From assembly GCA_964591175.1 (NCBI GenBank), contig CAZQAF010000039.1, positions 1-33,396 of the forward strand: a stretch of DNA of 33,396 nt. Reading direction: 5' to 3'. This document shows, in pieces, positions 26,119 to 33,396 of the stretch. This DNA is from UBA11574 sp964591175. Its GTDB lineage: Bacteria; Desulfobacterota; Desulfobacteria; Desulfobacterales; UBA11574. The translations under genes were made by a program, and so were the position numbers. Under the pieces are notes generated by a model. The model was not told the origin of the DNA. It was given only the letters and a program-made list of their open reading frames with translations, and made no database searches. The first letter of the stretch is position 1. Every line of letters begins with the position of its first letter.

Positions 26119-27210
26119 ATGAAAATGCAACCCACAACCCGAAAAAAAAAAGGTTCGAGACGCGCCGTTAAAGATATCCTCGAATCGCATCCGATCCGTG
26201 CATCGGCGCCGTGCAGGATCGATATGGGCGGCACCCTGGATATCAGCACGTTTTATTATCCGCTCAGGCATCTTTCCCCTTTAACCGTTAACATCGCCGT
26301 CAATTTAAGAACCGTCGTGCGACTTTTTTCATATGATCCGGGCATCGTAAAGATCTCTTCAAAGGGATTTAAAAGTGCCGAATATCCCCTTGAAAAAGTA
26401 CCTTTTAATCACCCTCTGGGGCTGATGTTCGCCATTGCGGCGTATTTCGGGATTGAAGGGGTCCATATCGATATTGCATCATCTTCTCCGCCGCGCAGTG
26501 CTTTAGGGGGGTCTTCTGCGGCGGCGGTGGCACTGATTGCGGCATTTTCTATGATGCTGGGGAAAACGGGCAAGCCGTCGATGTCCAGACGGCAAACCGC
26601 CCTGATCGGACACTACCTTGAAGCCAGTGTGGCGGGCGTTCCCTGCGGCATTCAGGATCAGTTGGCGGCCGCCTTTGGCGGCGTGAATGCATGGTGCTGG
26701 CCCGGAGACTGCCTGGGTCCCATGTTTCGGAAAAAAGCCCTGGTCAAAAAAAATGACCTGAACAGATTTGAACGCCATCTCTTATTGGCTTACTGTGGTG
26801 TTCCCCATGAATCAAAGAATGTCAACGGGAAATGGGTCGAACAGTTTCTTTCCGGAAAGTACCATGGACACTGGGCTGAAATTGTAGTATATACGCAAAA
26901 ATTTGCCGCAGCGCTAAGAGCGAGCAATATTAAGGATGCCTGTCTTGTCATGAATAAAGAGGTAGCCGTCAGGAAGGAAATGACACCGGAGGTGCTCGAT
27001 GAGATGGGCGATGCGCTTATCGCGTCTGCCAAGGAAAAACATTGCGGCGCCCGGTTTACCGGTGCGGGTGGCGGCGGGTGTATCTGGGCGCTGGGAGAAA
27101 TCGAAGACATTGACAGATTAAAAAGTACTTGGGAATCTATTCTTTCCAAAAGAGAAGGTGCCTGTTTGCTCGATTTGAAAATTGATTCACAAGGACTTTT
27201 GTATGAGTGA
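26119..27210 (+). CDS. GHMP-family sugar kinase, substrate unassigned
   Basis: A 363-residue kinase of the galactokinase/mevalonate/heptose kinase superfamily. Motif 1 is PCRIDMGGTLD, motif 2 (phosphate loop) PPRSALGGSSAAAVALIAAF, and motif 3 GARFTGAGGGGCIWALG. The motif 1 form and the size resemble D-glycero-D-manno-heptose 7-phosphate kinases and galactokinase-like enzymes, so a sugar or sugar-phosphate substrate is more likely than mevalonate or homoserine. It is in the middle of a repair/tRNA synthetase string, which gives no substrate clue. The 5' end is 3 nt from the recO stop. Confidence 0.82.
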   Translation: MKMQPTTRKKKGSRRAVKDILESHPIRASAPCRIDMGGTLDISTFYYPLRHLSPLTVNIAVNLRTVVRLFSYDPGIVKISSKGFKSAEYPLEKVPFNHPLGLMFAIAAYFGIEGVHIDIASSSPPRSALGGSSAAAVALIAAFSMMLGKTGKPSMSRRQTALIGHYLEASVAGVPCGIQDQLAAAFGGVNAWCWPGDCLGPMFRKKALVKKNDLNRFERHLLLAYCGVPHESKNVNGKWVEQFLSGKYHGHWAEIVVYTQKFAAALRASNIKDACLVMNKEVAVRKEMTPEVLDEMGDALIASAKEKHCGARFTGAGGGGCIWALGEIEDIDRLKSTWESILSKREGACLLDLKIDSQGLLYE

Positions 27211-27232
27211 AGGGTACCCTGTGGCTCTGCCT

Positions 27233-27297
27233 GCCCCATGAAATTCATGTTAATGAGGAGCGAAGCGAATTTTATCGGGGCGATGAATATTTTTTTT
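27233..27297 (+). terminator. Putative terminator after the GHMP kinase gene
   Basis: GCCCC (27233-27237) with an A/T-rich extension pairs with the segment ending CGGGGC at 27281, and eight T residues follow at 27290-27297 after a 9-nt gap. The long gap makes it imperfect; read-through into glyQ is possible. Confidence 0.5.
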
Positions 27298-27343
27298 AAA
27301 AGACCTTTAAAAACAACCCCTAAATATTAATGAGGAAGGAAAA

Positions 27344-28219
27344 ATGAATTTTCAGGATGTGATTATGTCGTTGGAGAAATTCTGGGCGCAAAAGGGATGC
27401 GTGGTGGCCCAGCCCTATGATATGGAAGTCGGCGCCGGTACATTTCATCCTACCACGCTTTTAAAGGCACTGGGTCCTGAACCCTGGAATGTCGCTTATG
27501 TTCAGCCGTCCAGGCGGCCGACCGACGGCCGGTATGGAGAAAACCCGAACCGGTTGCAGCATTACTACCAGTATCAGGTGATATTGAAGCCGTCTCCCTA
27601 TGATGTTCAGCAGCTGTATCTTCAGAGCTTGAAAGTGTTGGGTATCGATCCTTTGGAACACGACATCAGGTTCGTGGAAGACGATTGGGAATCTCCCACG
27701 TTGGGTGCCGCCGGTCTCGGCTGGGAGGTATGGCTCGACGGCATGGAGATTACCCAGTTTACTTATTTTCAATTGTGCGGGAGTGTCGAGCTGTCCCCTA
27801 TATCCGTAGAGCTTACGTACGGGCTGGAACGTATTGCCATGTATCTGCAAAAGGTGGACAGCGTGTACGATCTGAAATGGACGGATACGGTAACGTACGG
27901 CAATGTCCACCATCAGCAGGAAGTCGAACAGTCAACGTACAATTTTGAAAAGGCGAACGTCAAAATGCTTCTGGAATTTTTCAACCAGTATGAGGCGGAA
28001 TCCGCACGGATGATTAAAGAAGAATTGGTGCTTCCGGCCTATGAATACTGCCTTAAATGTTCCCATACGTTCAACCTTCTGGATGCGCGGGGCGCCATCA
28101 GCGTTGCCGAAAGAACCGGTTATATCGGACGGATAAGAAATCTCGCCAGAGCATGCGCGGAAGGGTACCTGAAGCAAAGAGAAGCCATGGGGTATCCCTT
28201 ATTGAAGATTGGCGATTGA
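27344..28219 (+). CDS. glyQ: Glycyl-tRNA synthetase alpha subunit
   Basis: A 291-residue class II subunit that forms the catalytic site of the alpha2beta2 enzyme. The sequence is the highly conserved family pattern: FWAQKGCVVAQPYD, EVGAGTFHPTT, YVQPSRRPTDGRYGENPNR, and DDWESPTLGAAGLGWEVWL. The length is usual (290-305). The start is firm, with aggaagg 5 nt upstream of the ATG. It is followed by glyS after 80 nt. Confidence 0.98.
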   Translation: MNFQDVIMSLEKFWAQKGCVVAQPYDMEVGAGTFHPTTLLKALGPEPWNVAYVQPSRRPTDGRYGENPNRLQHYYQYQVILKPSPYDVQQLYLQSLKVLGIDPLEHDIRFVEDDWESPTLGAAGLGWEVWLDGMEITQFTYFQLCGSVELSPISVELTYGLERIAMYLQKVDSVYDLKWTDTVTYGNVHHQQEVEQSTYNFEKANVKMLLEFFNQYEAESARMIKEELVLPAYEYCLKCSHTFNLLDARGAISVAERTGYIGRIRNLARACAEGYLKQREAMGYPLLKIGD

Positions 28220-28299
28220 TGATTGTAGATTGATAATTGGTGGTATTGAGCTGTGCTGAATACAATCCATATTGATGCATTGAGAAGATAGAGGTGACT

Positions 28300-30378
28300 A
28301 TGAAAAGTTTACTGCTTGAGATCGGAACAGAGGAAATCCCGGCGGGTTATATTGAACCGGCGCTTCAATCCCTGTCGTCGACACTGTTGCAAAAGATGAC
28401 CGATACCCGTATCGAACATGGCCAAGCCAGGGTTTTCGGCACGCCGAGGCGGCTTGCGGTGGAAGTTCGAGATGTGGCGGACAAACAAAAATCCCTGACC
28501 TCCGAAGTGATGGGGCCTCCGGAGAAAGTCGGTTTTGATAGCACCGGCAAACCGACAACGGCGGCCATAAAGTTCGCCGAAAAGGTCGGGGTTTCGGTAA
28601 ACGCCTTAACCATAAAAGAGACGAACAAAGGCCGTTATGTATGCGCACGGGTTTCCGAGCGGGGACAGGCAGCGCGAACCCTGCTTAAAACCATACTGCC
28701 GGAAGTGATTCTGACAACGCCGTTTCCAAAGACCATGAAATGGGCCCAATTGAACATCTTCTTTGCCAGGCCCATCCATTATATCGTGGCCCTTTTTGGA
28801 AATCAGATTATTTCCTTTGAACTGGGAGACACAAAGAGCGGGCGGTATTCCTTTGGCCACTATTTTATGCAGCCTGCGAAATTGAGGATTGCCTCACCGG
28901 AAGATTACGTCAAAACCTTAAAAGACGCCCATGTGGTGGTCGATTTTGAAGAACGGCGAAAACTGGTGGAAAATGAAATCAACAAAGCGGCAAAAGGCGT
29001 CGGTGGCAAGGTGCTGCCCGATGAAGAGCTCATCGATATCAATAAGAACCTGGTGGAATATCCCATTGCCACGGCAGGGAATTTCGATAACGAGTTTCTG
29101 GAAATCCCTGCAGAGATTCTGATCACCGCCATGCGTCATCATCAAAAATATTTTGCCGTGGTGGATGACGCCGGCAGTCTCATGTCCAGCTTTATCGCTG
29201 TGAACAACACCCGCACAAGAGATATGAATCTGGTCGCCACCGGGCATGAAAGAGTGCTCAGGGCCCGTCTTGCGGATGCGCAGTTCTTTTTCAAAAGCGA
29301 TGTTCAAGAATCCATGGATGACTGGGTGGAGCGGCTCAAGGGTGTTCTCTTCCAGGCCAAACTGGGGAGCATGTACGAAAAGGTCCAACGGGTTCAAAGA
29401 ATCGCAGCGTACCTGGCAGATGCCAGCGGCCAGAAACCCACCGTAAAAAAACAGGTGATGCGGGCGGCCTGGCTGTGCAAGGCCGACCTGGTGAGCCAGG
29501 TGGTGAACGAATTTCCGAATTTGCAGGGCGTGATGGGAAGAATTTACGCTGCCGTCAAAAAAGAACCCAAAGCCGTGGCAGCCGCCATCGAAGAGCATTA
29601 CCGGCCGACCTATTCCGGCGGCCCGCTGCCGGAAACGCTGATCGGCGGGCTTCTCGGCATTGCCGACAAGATCGATTCCATTTGTGGATTCTTTTCCGTG
29701 GGGCTGGTTCCCACCGGCGCATCAGACCCTTATGCGCTTCGCCGGCAGGGTATCGGCATTATCCAGATCATGAATGACCGGGGCTTTTCATTTTCTTTGA
29801 AGAAACTGATTGAAAAGAGCCTGGCCATCTACGGCATCAAAGGCGCAAAAAAAGTCAAAGAGATTGCCGACCTAATCTACACGTTCATCAAAAACCGCAT
29901 GACCTATCAGCTGGTGGAGGAAGGGTTTTCCAAAGACGTCATCGCGGCGGTAGCCGATGCGGACGCAGATAACGTGCCCAATGTGTTCAATCGCGTGCGT
30001 GCGATTCAGGATCTGAAAACCGCCCCGGATTTCGAACCATTGGCTGTTGCCTTCAAACGGGTGGTCAATATCATTAAAAAGGCGGATCTTCCGGCGCGCA
30101 AAAAGGTCGATGAAAAACTCTTTGAACACGCATCTGAAAAAGCATTGTATTCGGCCTATAAAAACCTTCAAGGAACGGTGCCGAATCATCTTGACAAAGG
30201 ACGCTTCGATCAGGCGTTTCGGGAGATCGCCAAACTGCGCGATCCTGTTGATGCCTTTTTCGACGGCGTCATGGTCATGAGCAAAGACAAAAAAATACGC
30301 AACAACCGGCTGTCGCTGTTGGCGCTGATTTCGGATCTGTTCGGCCAGTTTGCCGATTTTTCAAAAATTTCGACCTGA
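28300..30378 (+). CDS. glyS: Glycyl-tRNA synthetase beta subunit
   Basis: A 692-residue subunit that binds tRNA-Gly and completes the alpha2beta2 enzyme. It begins KSLLLEIGTEEIPAGYIEPAL, the family signature, and has FPKTMKW, HHQKYF and DADNVPNVFNRV-type blocks; the HD-like core and the C-terminal anticodon-binding part are present. Length fits (680-700). ATG at 28300 is chosen: gagg (28291-28294) lies 5 nt before it, whereas GTG at 28294 overlaps that ribosome site. Codon use matches the neighbours. Confidence 0.97.
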   Translation: MKSLLLEIGTEEIPAGYIEPALQSLSSTLLQKMTDTRIEHGQARVFGTPRRLAVEVRDVADKQKSLTSEVMGPPEKVGFDSTGKPTTAAIKFAEKVGVSVNALTIKETNKGRYVCARVSERGQAARTLLKTILPEVILTTPFPKTMKWAQLNIFFARPIHYIVALFGNQIISFELGDTKSGRYSFGHYFMQPAKLRIASPEDYVKTLKDAHVVVDFEERRKLVENEINKAAKGVGGKVLPDEELIDINKNLVEYPIATAGNFDNEFLEIPAEILITAMRHHQKYFAVVDDAGSLMSSFIAVNNTRTRDMNLVATGHERVLRARLADAQFFFKSDVQESMDDWVERLKGVLFQAKLGSMYEKVQRVQRIAAYLADASGQKPTVKKQVMRAAWLCKADLVSQVVNEFPNLQGVMGRIYAAVKKEPKAVAAAIEEHYRPTYSGGPLPETLIGGLLGIADKIDSICGFFSVGLVPTGASDPYALRRQGIGIIQIMNDRGFSFSLKKLIEKSLAIYGIKGAKKVKEIADLIYTFIKNRMTYQLVEEGFSKDVIAAVADADADNVPNVFNRVRAIQDLKTAPDFEPLAVAFKRVVNIIKKADLPARKKVDEKLFEHASEKALYSAYKNLQGTVPNHLDKGRFDQAFREIAKLRDPVDAFFDGVMVMSKDKKIRNNRLSLLALISDLFGQFADFSKIST

Positions 30379-30484
30379 GGCTAATCTTAGGAAAGAGGAA
30401 ATAGAAAACAGGAAAGAGTGTAAGGGAACCGCAGATGAACGCGGATAAACACAGATAGTCTGAAAAAAAGAAATTATAAAGGTG

Positions 30485-30551
30485 AGAAGGTAAGAAAGTT
30501 GGCAAAACTCAGAGGCTCCGACCTTCTGATCTTCTAACTTTCTTATCTTCT
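30485..30551. repeat. Intergenic inverted repeat, 16-nt arms
   Basis: Arms agaaggtaagaaagtt (30485-30500) and aactttcttatcttct (30536-30551) match at 15 of 16. Just upstream (30428-30460) is a degenerate tandem motif of the type cgcagatgaacgcggataaac. The spacer 30379-30611 has no coding sequence. Confidence 0.55.
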
Positions 30552-30590
30552 AAATGCATTTGTGTCCATTAGGGTTTATCTATTTTCTAA

Positions 30591-30607
30591 ACGACTTAAG
30601 GAGTCGT
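30591..30607 (+). promoter_or_regulatory. Hairpin enclosing the alcohol dehydrogenase ribosome site
   Basis: Arms acgact (30591-30596) and agtcgt (30602-30607) place the ribosome site aaggag (30598-30603) in the loop and the 3' arm, 8 nt before the ATG at 30612. Six base pairs could reduce access to the site, so translation may be modulated. Confidence 0.45.
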
Positions 30608-30611
30608 CGAA

Positions 30612-31640
30612 ATGAAAGCGATGGTGTTAAACGAGATCTGCGATCTTGCCAAAAACAAACATCCGCTTCAATTAAAAGACCTGCCCAAGCCGATTCCCAA
30701 GGAAAAAGAACTGCTGGTGAAAGTGTCGGTCTGCGGGGTGTGCCACACCGAGCTCGACGAGATCGAGGGGAGAACCCCGCCGTCCCGCTTTCCCATGGTT
30801 CTGGGTCACCAGGTAGTGGGACGGGTCGAGGAGACCGGAGCGGGTGCCGGGCGGCATAACACCGGCGACAGGGTAGGGGTGGCCTGGATTTATTCGGCCT
30901 GCGGGCACTGTGAATTTTGCAGACAGGGTAAAGAAAATGTCTGCGAAACCTTCAGGGCCACGGGCCGGGATGCATACGGCGGCTATGCGGAATATATGAC
31001 CGTGCCCGAGTATTTTGCCTACCCCATTCCGGATATGTTTTCAGATGCCCAGGCAGCGCCGCTGTTATGTGCCGGCGCCATCGGCTACCGGTCATTGCGG
31101 CTTACCAACATCAAGGACGGACAGAACCTGGGACTCACGGGTTTCGGCGCATCAGCCCATCTGGTCCTTAAAATGATCAACTATAAACACAGCGATGTAA
31201 AGGTGTTCGTATTTGCCAGAAGCGAAAGGGAAAGGGATTTCGCCAAAGAGCTCGGAGCAGTCTGGGCCGGGAAAACCGAAGACAAGCCGCCGGAACAACT
31301 GGATGCCGTCATCGACACGACGCCGGTGTGGAAGCCTATTGTCGAAGCATTGAACCATTTAAAGCCCGGCGGAAGACTGGTGATCAACGCCATCCGCAAA
31401 GAAGACAAAGACAAGGATTACCTGCTGAAACTCAATTACCACGAACATCTCTGGATGGAAAAAGAAATCAAAAGCGTGGCCAATGTCGCACGAAAAGACG
31501 TCAGCGAATTCATCCAACTGGCCGCCCAAATCCCCATCCTGCCTGAAATCGAAGAATATCCCCTGGAATCGGCCAATAAAGCCCTGCTCGAACTCAAAGA
31601 AAGAAAAATCCGCGGCGCAAAAGTGCTAATGATCGGATAG
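30612..31640 (+). CDS. Zinc-dependent alcohol dehydrogenase family protein
   Basis: A 342-residue medium-chain dehydrogenase, cytoplasmic, expected to oxidise an alcohol or reduce an aldehyde with NAD(P). The catalytic zinc ligands are Cys in CGVCHTELD and His in LGHQVVG; the structural zinc site is ACGHCEFCRQGKENVC. The Rossmann part has LGLTGFGASAHLVLKM. Its sequence style matches the AdhP-like, single-chain zinc group; the substrate is unknown. The ribosome site aaggag is 8 nt from the ATG but lies in a hairpin. It stands 233 nt after glyS and has no partner gene. Confidence 0.9.
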   Translation: MKAMVLNEICDLAKNKHPLQLKDLPKPIPKEKELLVKVSVCGVCHTELDEIEGRTPPSRFPMVLGHQVVGRVEETGAGAGRHNTGDRVGVAWIYSACGHCEFCRQGKENVCETFRATGRDAYGGYAEYMTVPEYFAYPIPDMFSDAQAAPLLCAGAIGYRSLRLTNIKDGQNLGLTGFGASAHLVLKMINYKHSDVKVFVFARSERERDFAKELGAVWAGKTEDKPPEQLDAVIDTTPVWKPIVEALNHLKPGGRLVINAIRKEDKDKDYLLKLNYHEHLWMEKEIKSVANVARKDVSEFIQLAAQIPILPEIEEYPLESANKALLELKERKIRGAKVLMIG

Positions 31641-31856
31641 AGAACAACCGACCCTTTCCTTTACTCCGGTGAGCGCGATGAACCGCATCACATACATGTC
31701 TAACGAGATGGTAAGGTCGTGAAATACTGGATAGATCCGATCCGACTTCAAAATAGTGGCGGTTTCAATCGTCTTGAATTAAAACAGATTCGGAGTATAA
31801 TTGAAGAGAAACAAGAATCCTTTATGGAGGCATGGAATAAATATTTTAGCGGTTGA
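31641..31856 (+). pseudogene. Pseudogene of a DUF4160 protein
   Basis: In one frame after the dehydrogenase stop the sequence reads FLYSGERDEPHHIHV, a TAA stop (31701-31703), then RDGKVVKYWIDPIRL and SGGFNRLELKQIRSIIEE up to the stop at 31854-31856. This is the DUF4160 pattern (F-YS...EPPHIHV, then WL-P..L..SGGF...E). About 20 N-terminal residues and the start codon are missing, and the internal stop breaks the frame. A fragment from GTG 31719 could still encode 45 residues. DUF4160 genes often sit beside DUF2442 genes; here the next remnant fits that. Confidence 0.75.
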
Positions 31857-31942
31857 AATCGAAATCCCGTATGCTGTGGATGTTCGCGCGACCGAGGACA
31901 AAGCTGACCATCGATCTCAGTGTCGGTCGCACAACGATATAG
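31837..31942 (+). pseudogene. Pseudogene of a DUF2442 protein
   Basis: Starting at ATA (31837, where an ATG would be expected) the frame reads NILAVEIEIPYAVDVRATED, then one extra base in the A run 31900-31902 shifts it to KLTIDLSVGRTT before TAG at 31940. This resembles the DUF2442 start (VTEDTLTVDLxDGRTI). The C-terminal part is absent. The reading frame overlaps the end of the DUF4160 remnant, as in intact pairs. Confidence 0.6.
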
Positions 31943-31950
31943 TATTCTAC

Positions 31951-31993
31951 CCAAAAAAATGTCGCCCATAAAACGATAAGTTCGATGGGCGAC
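31951..31993 (-). terminator. Intrinsic terminator of the Cache-protein gene
   Basis: Perfect 9-bp arms gtcgcccat (31961-31969) and atgggcgac (31985-31993) with a 15-nt loop are followed on the minus strand by a run of seven T. It lies 61 nt after the stop of the Cache-domain gene. Confidence 0.75.
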
Positions 31994-32054
31994 ACTATCA
32001 TTCCCTTGCAAACTTTGGTGCAATTTACTTAGATAAATATCAAATTTATGACTC

Positions 32055-32438
32055 TTAGTAACCACTTCCGACAATTAAGCCGCTCTTGGTTTTCCTGACA
32101 TATGTATGTTTTTTCTTTCCTTTCCATTCATAGCTAACCCATACACCTTTAGCAGTCGCTTTGACACATTCTTTATAAACGGGTTCTGCTTTTTCTTTCA
32201 GGCTTTGCCCAGCCAATGACGGATGAACCAAGAGCATCCCGTTCTCTTCCATTATAAAAACATAGTGGGGTTTATTTTGTGCTGCACTTTTAAAGTCCCC
32301 AGCTGTTTTCCCGCCATCAATAGCTGCAACAATCTTATCTACTTGTTTTTTAATACCAGCTTTATCGGCTGCAAACGCACTTGTTGTCAAACAAAACCCA
32401 ATAATTAAAACGAAAGTTAAAATTGTAATTCTTTTCAT
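32055..32438 (-). CDS. Secreted single Cache-domain protein
   Basis: A 127-residue exported protein. The signal peptide (KRITILTFVLIIGFCLTTSAFA, about 2-23) is followed by one small Cache-type sensor domain: YVFIMEENGMLLVHPSLAGQS, VYKECVKATAKGVWVSYEWKG, and the end KSGLIVGSGY. Such stand-alone Cache proteins bind small molecules in the periplasm; the ligand is unknown. No kinase or chemotaxis domain is attached. The start at 32438 is chosen over ATG 32444, since ggag lies 6 nt before 32438 and directly abuts 32444. A terminator follows. It is divergent from the receiver gene at 32959. Confidence 0.85.
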   Translation of the reverse strand: MKRITILTFVLIIGFCLTTSAFAADKAGIKKQVDKIVAAIDGGKTAGDFKSAAQNKPHYVFIMEENGMLLVHPSLAGQSLKEKAEPVYKECVKATAKGVWVSYEWKGKKKHTYVRKTKSGLIVGSGY

Positions 32439-32444
32439 TTGCAT

Positions 32445-32958
32445 CTCCTTTTCTCGGTTTTTCTGTTTACAATCCTATATATTCAATGCAGAGTTTGAAT
32501 GAATTTAATAATTATCAGCAATTAATGTGCCAGGCCAAACGAACAATATTAACCAACTGTTTTAACAATAAATACAATTTGAGCATATGAATTAAAGGCG
32601 GATAAGTGAAGGAATTTCCATACGATAGAAAAAAAGTGAATTGGTATCAATAAAGAGCAAACTTATTGAAAACAAATGACTATTAAGCAGAGGAAATTCC
32701 ATACATCTGGTATGTCGACATGAGATAATCACCTAAGATCTTGTTATTACTGCAATTAATTCATCGATTGGTGTGGCGGACTAATCTTCCGTCTTCCGGC
32801 CGCAGGCTCCTTTTCTCTAATTCCTAATTTCTCTTTCCTATTTTCTAATTCCTGCCTTCCGCCCTCCATCATTTGTAAAATCTCAATCGAGCATATACAA
32901 AATCGATAAGGATGATTATGTTTGATAAAATTATTACAAAAAAAGGAAATACAAAAAG
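32445..32958. other. 514-nt AT-rich spacer with a direct repeat
   Basis: No coding sequence is seen. The spacer contains two near-identical 13-nt sites (ggaatttccatac 32611-32623 and ggaaattccatac 32692-32704), and near 32815-32855 several degenerate copies of ctaattcct. Clear promoters for either flanking gene could not be identified. Confidence 0.45.
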
Positions 32959-33324
32959 ATGGCGCGCATTCTTATCATAGACGATGAAGCCCTGATACGA
33001 GATCTGCTTAAAAAGATATTAGAACGCGAAGGGTACGAAATCGTAACTGCATCCGGTGGAGAAGAAGGAATAAAGATCCATCGGGAGAATCCGGCAGATC
33101 TCATCATCACCGATCTCATTATGCCGGGAAAGGAAGGTATAGAGACCATTATGGAACTTCGTCGCGATTTCAAGGATGTCAAAATCATTGCCATGTCCGG
33201 CGGCGGGAGGATCGATCCCGAGACATACCTTCAACTGGCCAAAACCCTGGGCGCCATAAAAACCATTGCCAAACCCTTTGATCGAATAGAATTATTGAAA
33301 ACAATTCATGAGCTTTTGGAATAA
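32959..33324 (+). CDS. Single-domain response regulator (CheY-like receiver)
   Basis: A 121-residue receiver with no output domain. It has the acidic pair in LIIDDEALI (Asp8/Asp9), phospho-acceptor Asp in LIITDLIMPG (~52), the switch Ser in IAMSGGG (~83) and the Lys in IAKPFDR (~106). Single receivers signal through protein contacts in phosphorelays or chemotaxis. The insertion after MSGGGRIDPETYLQLAKTLG makes it more like the orphan receivers of Desulfobacterota than like CheY proper. The ribosome site is weak. No kinase is within the window, so its partner may lie just downstream. Confidence 0.9.
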   Translation: MARILIIDDEALIRDLLKKILEREGYEIVTASGGEEGIKIHRENPADLIITDLIMPGKEGIETIMELRRDFKDVKIIAMSGGGRIDPETYLQLAKTLGAIKTIAKPFDRIELLKTIHELLE

Positions 33325-33389
33325 GTACAAGAAGCGGGAGGCAAATCTCTCGAATCAAGGCCAGCCCCGGGAAATAGAGGCGACATCCT

Positions 33390-33396
33390 ATGTTCC
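33390..33396 (+). CDS. Possible start of a gene cut by the window end
   Basis: ATG at 33390 with agagg (33376-33380) 9 nt upstream. Only the first two codons are visible, so this is a guess from the ribosome site alone. Confidence 0.2.

Noticed and set aside
27211..27343. T-box-like regulatory leader before glyQ
   Set aside because: The spacer is only 133 nt, has no T-box consensus, and T-box control of glyQS is mainly a Gram-positive trait. A simple terminator hairpin explains the structure.
32776..32880. Possible CRISPR-like array in the ctaattcct-rich spacer
   Set aside because: The copies are short, degenerate and irregularly spaced, with no constant repeat or spacer length and no cas genes nearby.

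Overview
The window looks like chromosomal DNA of an anaerobic Gram-negative bacterium, most likely a member of Desulfobacterota (former Deltaproteobacteria, Desulfobacterales-like). This is inferred from a mixture of signals: split glycyl-tRNA synthetase genes (glyQ, glyS), an mfd - SurA-like - recO - glyQS gene string, a cytochrome c' with a b561-type cytochrome, an NtrC-class two-component system, a stand-alone Cache-domain protein, and small foldback elements in the spacers. No sulfate-reduction gene is in view, so the lineage is an inference.

Layout. 1-1833: 3' part of a 23S rRNA, then 5S rRNA and a strong intrinsic terminator (+). 1844-6506: a four-gene CUT1-type sugar ABC importer on the minus strand (Tat-exported binding protein, ATPase, two permeases), preceded by a long leader that holds two related 87-nt units. 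6520-9959: minus-strand accessory genes (SBF-like transporter, cupin, MFS exporter, a 60-residue unknown protein) with decayed coding remnants between them. 10506-11759: cytochrome b561-type protein and cytochrome c', convergent. 12304-15265: histidine kinase and sigma54-dependent response regulator, overlapping. 15405-17099: GH13_18 sugar phosphorylase-like enzyme. 17141-19431: a 142-nt foldback element, IHF-alpha-like gene with a 43-residue coiled-coil gene upstream, and a PurD-like ATP-grasp protein. 19568-19808: a second foldback element and tRNA-Thr(CGT). 19829-30378: mfd, a SurA-N lipoprotein, a SurA-type parvulin, recO, a GHMP kinase, glyQ, glyS. 30612-33396: zinc alcohol dehydrogenase, a decayed DUF4160/DUF2442 pair, a secreted Cache protein and an orphan CheY-like receiver.

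Most of the window is ordinary housekeeping and transport. The parts that annotation would not explain are in the spacers: a repeated leader in front of the ABC operon, a motif shared between that leader and the cytochrome c' leader, two families of small inverted-repeat elements, a duplicated cupin tail fused against the SBF gene, a pseudogenised DUF4160/DUF2442 pair, and a tRNA promoter lying inside the first codons of mfd. I found no CRISPR array, phage, IS transposase or clearly new multi-gene defence or biosynthetic system.
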